From the NCBI GenBank assembly GCA_030620575.1, contig JAUXEL010000047.1:1-10852 (forward strand): 10,852 nt of DNA. The letters run 5' to 3'. Position numbers and translations under genes: made by a program. Positions 1-4,763 of the stretch are shown piece by piece. The stretch is from Fidelibacterota bacterium. GTDB lineage: Bacteria > Fidelibacterota > Fidelibacteria > Fidelibacterales > Fidelibacteraceae. Under the pieces are notes generated by a model. The model was given only the letters and a program-made list of their open reading frames with translations. It was not told the DNA's origin and did not search any database. Position 1 is the stretch's first letter; each line of letters begins with the position of its first letter.

Positions 1-455
1 AACAACTCTTTAGGGTCCGTATTTAGATGATTGCGAATAAAATCATTAATTATTATAAATGAGTCTGAAATCAAGGAACGAATGGCTTTATGGTTTAAGC
101 TACTGTAATAATGCTCAATATCATTCCTGAAATCATTAATTTTCCTTATTCGCTTCCAGTCTACCTCAATATTGAGCGATTTAAACCTTTCTGTAATGTT
201 TTGAATATCAACGGTTTTTCCCCCTTGGCCCTTCCAGATTATATTGTCGTTATTATCTATAGTCGGCAATACTTTTTGCTTTATCAACACTTCATCAGAA
301 GTCGGAGAACTCAATAAACTTAATTTATGTTTAAATAGTAAAAGGATTCCAGCAAAGATATTTCTAGCACATGAAATTACACGCCGTTTATCAGACGACG
401 AGTAATCCTCAAGGCCAATTGCAATTGAATCTACCGCATTTTTTAGAATGCTCAC
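1..455 (-). CDS. HEPN-domain protein, partial (cut by left window edge)
   Basis: An open frame of 151 codons without a stop runs from a GTG at 455-453 off the left edge. The GTG is preceded by an AAGGAA Shine-Dalgarno about 5 nt away, and I see no upstream ATG alternative. The protein begins VSILKNAVDSIAIGLEDYS and is helix-rich. Near residues 110-117 it has RNDIEHYY, which matches the Rx4HxY catalytic signature of HEPN RNases, used by MNT-HEPN toxins and many defence proteins. I recognise it as resembling a recurring uncharacterised bacterial family that I recall as longer, so a good part probably lies outside the window. Its promoter lies in a 51-bp repeat that is also found upstream of the DUF4268 gene. 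RNase activity is inferred from the motif only. A non-catalytic HEPN scaffold remains possible. Confidence 0.72.
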   Translation of the reverse strand, partial: MSILKNAVDSIAIGLEDYSSSDKRRVISCARNIFAGILLLFKHKLSLLSSPTSDEVLIKQKVLPTIDNNDNIIWKGQGGKTVDIQNITERFKSLNIEVDWKRIRKINDFRNDIEHYYSSLNHKAIRSLISDSFIIINDFIRNHLNTDPKEL

Positions 456-480
456 TGAATTTCCTTTTTACTGTATAACA

Positions 481-531
481 AATTATTCTATAGTTTTCCA
501 TATACTGTTTCAAGTTACAATTTTTTCATTG
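481..531 (-). repeat. 51-bp direct repeat, copy A (upstream of HEPN gene)
   Basis: This segment is 44/51 identical, without gaps, to 2646-2696. Both copies have the same orientation relative to a minus-strand start codon (25 bp from the start here, 30 bp in the other copy). The best conserved core is the GTATATGG part of the promoter spacer and the AT-rich end towards the gene. The flanking sequences are unrelated. It is either a duplicated regulatory region or part of a recombination site. Confidence 0.85.
485..513 (-). promoter_or_regulatory. Predicted promoter of the HEPN gene
   Basis: Read on the minus strand, a -35 TTGAAA (508-513) and a -10 TAGAAT (485-490) are separated by exactly 17 bp. 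The expected transcription start, near 478, gives a leader of about 23 nt carrying the Shine-Dalgarno. The spacer holds ACAGT-N9-ACTAT, a degenerate form of the dyad in the copy at 2650-2678, so a shared regulator is possible. Confidence 0.55.
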
Positions 532-575
532 GTTCGCAAAGAAATTTCCCCTTACTTGATTACAGTAAAATCTTG

Positions 576-593
576 GGGCAAGTTTTTTTGCCC
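576..593 (-). terminator. Possible terminator hairpin after the 311-residue gene
   Basis: GGGCAA and TTGCCC pair around a 6-nt A-rich loop, 7 nt beyond the stop codon of the minus-strand gene ending at 600. No uninterrupted U-tract follows on that strand; there is only AAGATTTT a few bases later. This makes it a weak terminator candidate. An overlapping alternative fold uses CCCC (548-551) and GGGG (575-578) around a TTACT/AGTAA stem. Confidence 0.35.
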
Positions 594-599
594 GTTTTG

Positions 600-1535
600 T
601 TATGCCTGCTCATCATCTTCATCACCCAAATCGGAAAACACAGAAGGATTTCCTATCAAGCTTATAGCCTGCAGCCTTTCGATTGGCTTATCTATATTTT
701 CATACAATTCTTTTAGTTCATCTAGGATGATGAGTTTCTTTTCGTCAGACCCTAAACACTGAAGATAATCAACATCTAAGCCAGGATCGAACTCCAGTGG
801 CTCAATTTCTTTTATGAACCCCAAGTTACCAGAGGTTTCACTTGAATTTACAAAATATATTAACAACTCTTTCCACAGAATATCTTCGTTGGTAAACTCA
901 TACTCCTTTCTCAGAAAAATCTTTGATGCCTTGGAATCATATCTAAGCTCATAAGTATATATGTTAAGTCGAGTAGCCTCTTGTTTTATGATTTCATATA
1001 ATTCACTTGTTATCTTTCCAACTATTTTGCCAACAAACTTTCGAAATTTTTGGTTGTTTTGTGTAATACCTAATGGAAATTCATCACTAATTGCTATTTT
1101 CAAATGCTTCTTAATGTATGAATGAAAAGCAGCCTTTTCTTTACCTATTACAGTCATTGATGTAAGGCTATACTTGCCATACCGATGCGTCTTATAAAAT
1201 ACACTTAACATTTGCAGGAACTCGTTGTGTGGACCGGCAAAGGCTGGGGTGTGATTTTCTTTTATTTGCTTCAGCAAATTCAGATGATTATGTGTAATAA
1301 GCGATTTTTCGAATTCATCCTGATTAATAAATTCATTGTGTTTGATTAATATGACTGCAATCTTAAGGAGTCTTTCCAACCCAACAGATAAGTTATATAG
1401 AACCTCGAATATCTCTTCTTCGTAGTAGAGTGTTTTCATTTCATGGAAAGACTTGAGTCCATTATAAATAAACCTCCCGGATATATCTAGTTCTTTTCCC
1501 AGCTTGAAGTTTTTCCAAAATTGCACTTTATCCAT
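600..1535 (-). CDS. Uncharacterised 311-residue protein, possibly HEPN-like
   Basis: I do not recognise a named family with confidence. The start is ATG at 1535, preceded by a GAAGGGG Shine-Dalgarno at 1543-1549. The N-terminal half is helical: residues 38-66 contain YNLSVGLERLLKI, followed by THNHLNLL at 81-88 and an aromatic/basic stretch FYKTHRYGKYSL at 113-124. A 'GLERLLK' helix followed by an 'H-x-x-L' helix recalls HEPN-type folds, but no clear Rx4-6H motif is visible, so this is a weak inference. The C-terminal third is acidic and ends DLGDEDDEQA. There are no membrane segments or signal peptide, so it is probably cytoplasmic. It lies 129 bp downstream of the DUF4268 gene on the same strand, with its own Shine-Dalgarno. 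The stop codon TAA is embedded in GCATAACAA, a motif that also follows the upstream gene. The protein is probably accessory. Confidence 0.7.
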   Translation of the reverse strand: MDKVQFWKNFKLGKELDISGRFIYNGLKSFHEMKTLYYEEEIFEVLYNLSVGLERLLKIAVILIKHNEFINQDEFEKSLITHNHLNLLKQIKENHTPAFAGPHNEFLQMLSVFYKTHRYGKYSLTSMTVIGKEKAAFHSYIKKHLKIAISDEFPLGITQNNQKFRKFVGKIVGKITSELYEIIKQEATRLNIYTYELRYDSKASKIFLRKEYEFTNEDILWKELLIYFVNSSETSGNLGFIKEIEPLEFDPGLDVDYLQCLGSDEKKLIILDELKELYENIDKPIERLQAISLIGNPSVFSDLGDEDDEQA

Positions 1536-1600
1536 ACAATTACCCCTTCATTAGACAAATATACCGTGGAACCTGATGACACTGATCTGTTGTCACTATG

Positions 1601-1660
1601 GCATAATGCTACTAATCAGCCACACAGCTTCTCGTGTTGACTAAATTAGCCTTGTTATGC
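1601..1660 (-). repeat. 60-bp imperfect hairpin, attC-like, after the DUF4268 gene
   Basis: On the plus strand the outer arms GCATAA (1601-1606) and TTATGC (1655-1660) pair. They are separated by an unpaired 5+5 nt spacer (TGCTA/CCTTG) from CTAAT (1612-1616)/ATTAG (1645-1649), then a short stem with one C-A mismatch (1618-1621/1639-1642), and ACAC/GTGT closing an 8-nt loop. Extra unpaired bases sit on the gene-proximal side (AA 1643-1644, T 1638). This box/spacer/box layout, the extrahelical bases on one side and the size match integron attC sites. The gene-proximal core reads GCATAAC on the coding strand. The distal core reads ATTATGC instead of the canonical GTTRRRY, so it may be degenerate or coincidental. 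Confidence 0.4.
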
Positions 1661-1664
1661 AGTG

Positions 1665-2615
1665 TTATGTTATCGCTTTTACCCCCTTTTTAATTAAAGG
1701 TGACAAAATTTTCTTGAAATTGATAAGATTTTCAATATGCCAAGCTTTAATTTCCGTTAGTTCTTCTTCGTTGGATTGAATTGATCCATCCCTATATACG
1801 GCAATGCGTGAAGCCCTTTTATCATCAAGACGTTCCCATTCAAGTTCTTTACCCAATTGGAAATGGATTTCTTCTTTTTGATTGTATAGCCAATCAAAAA
1901 GCGCACTGTTTTTCTCACCATTACCAACATCTATATAAAGCTCAGTGCGTGCCTTGCCACCTTGTGCAAAGACAGCAGAAAAAGGGATACCTGAGACACC
2001 AGAGGAAAAGGCATACCAATTTTGCGGCTGGCCAATCTTTGCATTTGTAAATTGATATTTTTTTCTAAGTTCATCAATTAAAGCTTGGAAGTAATTACGA
2101 TACGCTTCTCCTTTTGCAGAAATGTTGCCACTAATTTGCCGTTTTTTCGATTTCTGCCATTCGCTTGGGGAAACAACTGGCTTGAAACTGTAAGCAGGTT
2201 TTGAATCGTCAATTTTGAAGACTTCGACAACAACACCAAAAAATTGAGTGTCCTCGTCAGTTCGTTGGTTCAACCATTCAAGAGCCTGCCTATGTTCATC
2301 TCGTACAACCTCAACAACCCATACCACCGTTGATGCATTGAAACCTGCGGCATAAGTTAACAATTTGCCAAGGTGATCGTGATCTGTTTGGCCCAATTGA
2401 TTTTCAATTATTACCGTATGGCCGGAGCCCAAATCCTTTGCTAACAAATCTAAAGAAAAATTACCAACAGCCGCTTCCGTTTCCTTAAGTTCTAATTCCA
2501 TTCCAAGGGCTTTACCAAGTACGCCGATGTTGTTCGCAAGCCACGGTGTAAAGTCCTTGGCTTCCTTTGGCCAAATGTCCCTTGGATTGAGCTTTTTTAT
2601 TTCCCCAAATTGCAT
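1665..2615 (-). CDS. DUF4268 / PD-(D/E)XK nuclease-like protein
   Basis: The 316-residue protein starts at an ATG preceded by GGGAGGAGC, a strong Shine-Dalgarno about 7 nt away. Residues 14-135 follow a familiar pattern: DFTPWL, a hydrophobic strand SLDLLAKD (D56), VIIENQLGQTDHDHLGKLLTYAAG (68-91) and FFGVVVEVFKI. This is the core of the PD-(D/E)XK-like proteins that carry a C-terminal DUF4268 domain, here about 165-310. D56 and E71-N-Q73 fit the catalytic D...ExK pattern with Gln replacing Lys, a variant known from some nuclease-fold families. Whether it still cuts DNA is not established. The family is usually found as a single gene in accessory or defence regions. It has its own promoter in a 51-bp repeat shared with the HEPN gene. 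No methyltransferase or other restriction partner is visible. Confidence 0.82.
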   Translation of the reverse strand: MQFGEIKKLNPRDIWPKEAKDFTPWLANNIGVLGKALGMELELKETEAAVGNFSLDLLAKDLGSGHTVIIENQLGQTDHDHLGKLLTYAAGFNASTVVWVVEVVRDEHRQALEWLNQRTDEDTQFFGVVVEVFKIDDSKPAYSFKPVVSPSEWQKSKKRQISGNISAKGEAYRNYFQALIDELRKKYQFTNAKIGQPQNWYAFSSGVSGIPFSAVFAQGGKARTELYIDVGNGEKNSALFDWLYNQKEEIHFQLGKELEWERLDDKRASRIAVYRDGSIQSNEEELTEIKAWHIENLINFKKILSPLIKKGVKAIT

Positions 2616-2645
2616 CTTTGCTCCTCCCTTACTTGACGCTTAATA

Positions 2646-2696
2646 AATTATTCTACAGTTTCCCATATACTGTTTTAAGCAACAGTTTATTCATTG
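2646..2696 (-). repeat. 51-bp direct repeat, copy B (upstream of DUF4268 gene)
   Basis: This is the partner of 481-531, with 7 mismatches in 51 bp and no gaps. It lies 30 bp upstream of the DUF4268 start codon on the minus strand. Similarity stops abruptly on the side away from the gene (CATTG followed by unrelated sequence) and fades on the gene side around GCTTAATAA versus GTATAACAA. Confidence 0.85.
2650..2678 (-). promoter_or_regulatory. Predicted promoter of the DUF4268 gene with dyad in the spacer
   Basis: On the minus strand, -35 TTAAAA (2673-2678) and -10 TAGAAT (2650-2655) are 17 bp apart. The sequence between and partly overlapping them is an inverted repeat, ACAGT (minus strand of 2669-2673), N9, ACTGT (minus strand of 2655-2659). 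It is well placed to act as a repressor operator. The same promoter layout occurs at 485-513. Confidence 0.55.
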
Positions 2697-2772
2697 CCTC
2701 TATAATGCAGATTTATCATATGTTAATGAATATTAGGGAATTATAAATCAAATGGCAATGGTTTTTCGGGAC

Positions 2773-2820
2773 ATTGAGAAGATGAAGAGTTGAAATGTTG
2801 AAAAGTTGAAGAGTTGAAAA
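2773..2820 (+). repeat. Octamer tandem repeat, consensus GTTGAARA
   Basis: Four consecutive 8-bp units start at 2789, 2797, 2805 and 2813 (GTTGAAAT, GTTGAAAA, GTTGAAGA, GTTGAAAA). Two more degenerate units, ATTGAGAA and GATGAAGA, precede them in register from 2773. It is noncoding and of unknown role. It could be a slippage-prone microsatellite or a binding array. Confidence 0.75.
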
Positions 2821-2830
2821 TATAATCATC

Positions 2831-2852
2831 GTAGAGGCGTAATGCTTTACGC
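2831..2852 (+). repeat. Dispersed REP-like palindrome (short form)
   Basis: GTAGAGGCGTAATGCTTTACGC begins with the same GTAGAG/GTAGGG lead as the two palindromes at 4554 and 4619 read on the minus strand. It folds as GCGTAA (2837-2842), a TGCT loop and TTACGC (2847-2852). It appears to be a third, less complete member of that family, in the opposite orientation. Confidence 0.5.
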
Positions 2853-2957
2853 TTTGGACCCATTAGCATGTAAAATTGTTGAATTAATATAGCCGGAAAA
2901 CGGATTCCACACCATAAATCCGTCAGAAGGTGATTCTTTGTTTTAAATAGATAAAAA

Positions 2958-2973
2958 CGTGATAAGTATCACG
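2958..2973. promoter_or_regulatory. CRP/FNR-type palindrome upstream of the DUF1016 gene
   Basis: CGTGATA and TATCACG are perfect 7-bp arms separated by AG. The site contains GTGA-N6-TCAC, the core of CRP-type operators, and TGAT-N4-ATCA, the core of FNR-type operators. Its centre lies about 92 bp before the ATG of the DUF1016 gene. A -10-like TATATT (2986-2991) follows, whose -35 position would fall within the palindrome. The assignment is inference from motif shape only. Confidence 0.4.
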
Positions 2974-3057
2974 GCCGAATGTAAATATATTTTGTAAATT
3001 AAATTATAAAATGAAAGATAAATAAAAGTGTAGATAAAAAAAATGGGGGGATAACTG

Positions 3058-4107
3058 ATGTCAGATTTATCAAATAGTAAAAATTATAAGAATTTTTTAA
3101 TAACAATTAAGGAGCGAATAAGAAATGCGCAATATGAAGCTTTAAAACAAGTCAATCGCGAGCTAATAGAACTTTACTTAGATATTGGAAAAATGATTGT
3201 TGCCCGCCAGAAAGAATATAATTGGGGAAAAGCAATTGTTGAAACACTGGCAAAAGATCTGCAAAATGAATTTCCAGGAACAAGTGGATTTTCAGCTAGA
3301 AATATTTGGCTGATGAAAACCTTTTACCTTGAATATGATAGAAATAAAAAACTGCAACCATTAGTTGCAGAAATAGGATGGGCACATAATATTGTTTTAA
3401 TTCAAAAAGTAAAAGATCTTACCGCAAGAGAATTTTACATTAAAATGACGAAAAAATTCGGTTGGACAAAAAATATTTTAATTCATCAAATTGAAAATCA
3501 GTCATTTGAAAAATATTTAATGAATCAAGCAAATTTTGATAAAACCGTTCCGGAGAAATATAAAGATCAAGCGAAACTGGCGGTTAAAGATGAATATACT
3601 TTTGATTTTCTTGAATTAGCCGATAAATATTCTGAAAGAGAGTTGGAAAGTGCACTAATAAATAAAATTCGGAGTTTTTTATCGGAAATGGGCAGTTATT
3701 TTGCTTTTGTAGGGAATCAATACAGAATAGAAATTGGTGGAGAGGAGTTTTTTATTGATCTTTTACTTTATCATCGTGTTTTAAAAAGTCTTGTGGCAAT
3801 AGAACTTAAAATTGGTAATTTTAAACCGGAATATGCAGGAAAAATGCAATTCTATTTGTCTGTTTTAGATGATACAGAAAAATTAGAAAATGAAAACCCT
3901 TCGATTGGTATTATTATCTGCAAAAGTAAAAAGAGGACCATAGTTGAATATGCTCTTAAAAATGCTCAAAAACCTATTGGGATTGCTTCTTATACTTTAT
4001 CAAAAAAGTTACCGAATGAGTTAAAAGATTATCTGCCTTCTTTAAAAGAATTAAAAATTCAGCTTGACAAATTAGGTATTGGAATAAATGAAAAATTAAC
4101 AATTTGA
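3058..4107 (+). CDS. DUF1016 family PD-(D/E)XK nuclease (YhcG-like)
   Basis: The 349-residue protein starts at an ATG preceded by GGGGGG at 3045-3050. Residues 10-155 form the helical DUF1016 N-terminal domain, with markers such as NRELIELYLDIGKMI, GWGKAIVETLA-like text near 56-65, GFSARNIWLMK and GWAHNIVLI. Residues 170-335 form the nuclease domain. FFIDLLLYHR carries D234, VAIELKIG carries E249-L-K251, and AGKMQFYLSVLDD (260-272) is the conserved following helix. The PD-(D/E)XK site is therefore intact and the length is typical. Family members are putative nucleases, often orphan or near restriction and phage-defence genes. No methyltransferase or specificity subunit is adjacent. Codons are clearly more AT-rich than in the operon to the right, consistent with horizontal acquisition. 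It is cytoplasmic, with no membrane segments. Confidence 0.9.
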   Translation: MSDLSNSKNYKNFLITIKERIRNAQYEALKQVNRELIELYLDIGKMIVARQKEYNWGKAIVETLAKDLQNEFPGTSGFSARNIWLMKTFYLEYDRNKKLQPLVAEIGWAHNIVLIQKVKDLTAREFYIKMTKKFGWTKNILIHQIENQSFEKYLMNQANFDKTVPEKYKDQAKLAVKDEYTFDFLELADKYSERELESALINKIRSFLSEMGSYFAFVGNQYRIEIGGEEFFIDLLLYHRVLKSLVAIELKIGNFKPEYAGKMQFYLSVLDDTEKLENENPSIGIIICKSKKRTIVEYALKNAQKPIGIASYTLSKKLPNELKDYLPSLKELKIQLDKLGIGINEKLTI

Positions 4108-4197
4108 AAAAAATATCTTATTTCCATGTAGGGACCCCCGAAGCTTCGAGAAAACCGTTCCAGAATGGCAAGAATTTCCACATTGTGGGGATTTTCC

Positions 4198-4375
4198 CTA
4201 TTCCACAGAGGTAAAAACACCACAACTGGTTATACATTTGTTGCAACCGGTACATTTTTCGTCGTCAATAACGGGAGCAGCGTATCCATTCTGAATGATG
4301 GCGCCGAGAGGACAGATGTTTATCACCGGACAGGGATGGTTTTGGGGGGCAGTATTCTTCACGGACTTTGATCAT
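4198..4375 (-). pseudogene. Small 2x[4Fe-4S] ferredoxin gene with a +1 frameshift
   Basis: On the minus strand an ATG at 4375-4373, with AAGGA 8 nt upstream, opens MIKVREEYCPP. The frame then breaks at a run of six C (4344-4349). One base shifted, it continues as QNHPCPVINICPLGAI, then YAAPVIDDEKCTGCNKC and a TAG at 4200-4198. Removing one C gives a coherent 58-residue protein with cysteines at 9, 15, 21, 41, 44, 47 and 51, including the CxxCxxCxxxC motif of 4Fe-4S ferredoxins. EYCPQNHPCP followed by ICP-GAI is familiar from small anaerobe ferredoxins that serve as low-potential electron carriers. The lesion may be a real mutation or an indel error in a homopolymer. A recognisable promoter and Shine-Dalgarno argue that the gene was recently functional. 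Confidence 0.82.
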
Positions 4376-4423
4376 TATATTATTCCTTGTATTTTCTTGT
4401 TCTTTCACATCTTACAGGCGGCA

Positions 4424-4452
4424 ATTATACGACCGAAATTGTTGGATGAGAA
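4424..4452 (-). promoter_or_regulatory. Predicted promoter of the ferredoxin gene
   Basis: On the minus strand a perfect -10 TATAAT (4424-4429) lies 17 bp from a -35 TTCTCA (4447-4452; 4 of 6 match TTGACA). The expected start, near 4417, gives a leader of about 42 nt ending in AAGGAATAATATA before the ATG. Confidence 0.55.
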
Positions 4453-4531
4453 GAAAAAAATTGTTTCTAAATGATAAATATTTTTAAGGTATTGTAATAT
4501 AAGGAATTACATGCAATATTTGTTTTAATTT

Positions 4532-4645
4532 ATCATGTCAATCAATAACTCCCGAGACGCAATATATTGCGTCTCTACCATAATTAATTAATTTCATCAT
4601 ACCAATCAAATATTCCATGGGCGCAAAATCTTGCGCCCCTACAAT
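4532..4645 (-). repeat. Tandem pair of palindrome-bearing repeat units, period 64 bp
   Basis: Two diverged copies start at 4532 and 4596, each opening ATCAT..CAATCAA. Each carries a palindrome: in the first a perfect 22-bp one (4554-4575), GAGACGC through GCGTCTC; in the second GGGCGCAA-AATC-TTGCGCCC (4619-4638). Both are followed on the plus strand by CTAC/CCTAC. Read on the minus strand each begins GTAGAG or GTAGGG. Substitutions in the two arms of the second copy are compensatory, so the stem is retained. Confidence 0.75.
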
Positions 4646-4660
4646 TTTTTATCTTCACCC

Positions 4661-4707
4661 TATCCTGTATATCATGTTATCCTGTCTAAAAAAAGTTATC
4701 TTGTCTA
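4661..4707 (+). repeat. Short ATCCTGT-type interspersed repeats
   Basis: TATCCTGT (4661-4668), TTATCCTGTCTA (4677-4688) and TTATCTTGTCTA (4696-4707) form three related units at 17-19 bp spacing. They are noncoding and of unknown role. Confidence 0.55.
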
Positions 4708-4726
4708 CGAATGGCTTGAAATCTAT

Positions 4727-4755
4727 TTGTCCATCTCTGGATTAACACGTATATT
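4727..4755 (+). promoter_or_regulatory. Predicted operon promoter, likely giving a leaderless mRNA
   Basis: A -35 TTGTCC (4727-4732) and a -10 TATATT (4750-4755) are 17 bp apart. A start 7-9 nt after the -10 would fall at 4762-4764, that is at or just before the Nudix ATG (4764). No Shine-Dalgarno is present before that ATG, and an in-frame TAA at 4743 rules out an upstream start. Confidence 0.5.
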
Positions 4756-4763
4756 CACATACG

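Larger units (their letters stand above)
2616..3057. other. Divergent intergenic region, 442 bp, no gene
   Basis: This is the spacer between the minus-strand DUF4268 gene and the plus-strand DUF1016 gene. I find no coding frame of useful length. It holds repeat copy B with the DUF4268 promoter, an octamer tandem repeat, a small REP-like palindrome, an inverted repeat ACGGAT-N12-ATCCGT (2900-2923) and a CRP/FNR-like palindrome. It is strongly AT-rich close to the DUF1016 start. Confidence 0.7.
4376..4763. other. Divergent intergenic region, 388 bp, repeat-rich, no gene
   Basis: This lies between the broken ferredoxin gene and the Nudix gene. It contains the ferredoxin promoter, two copies of a palindrome-bearing unit of period 64 bp, a cluster of ATCCTGT-type short repeats and the Nudix promoter. 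No frame of useful length is seen on either strand. Confidence 0.7.

Noticed and set aside
111..317. Plus-strand open frame in the left edge region
   Set aside because: It is antisense to the continuous minus-strand HEPN frame, which has a Shine-Dalgarno, a promoter and a family motif.
448..762. Plus-strand 104-codon open frame
   Set aside because: It overlaps the minus-strand 311-residue gene and its downstream spacer. It is rich in Ser and Phe with no recognisable motif and has no Shine-Dalgarno.
2773..2852. Possible CRISPR array in the repeat-bearing spacer
   Set aside because: The units are 8 bp without spacers of constant length, and no repeat of 23 bp or more recurs at regular intervals.
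3058..4107. Type I restriction system component
   Set aside because: No hsdM, hsdS or hsdR gene is adjacent. The DUF1016 gene is alone and the next gene on its right is an unrelated, opposite-strand ferredoxin.
4143..4200. Coding-like text FEKTVPEWQEFP on the plus strand after the DUF1016 gene, sharing AAAACCGTTCC with 3541-3551
   Set aside because: The shared 11 bases are short, no start or continuing frame exists, and the segment overlaps the ferredoxin end. Coincidence is the simplest reading.
4165..4371. Plus-strand 68-codon open frame
   Set aside because: It is the antisense shadow of the broken ferredoxin gene, whose cysteine motifs on the minus strand are far more convincing.
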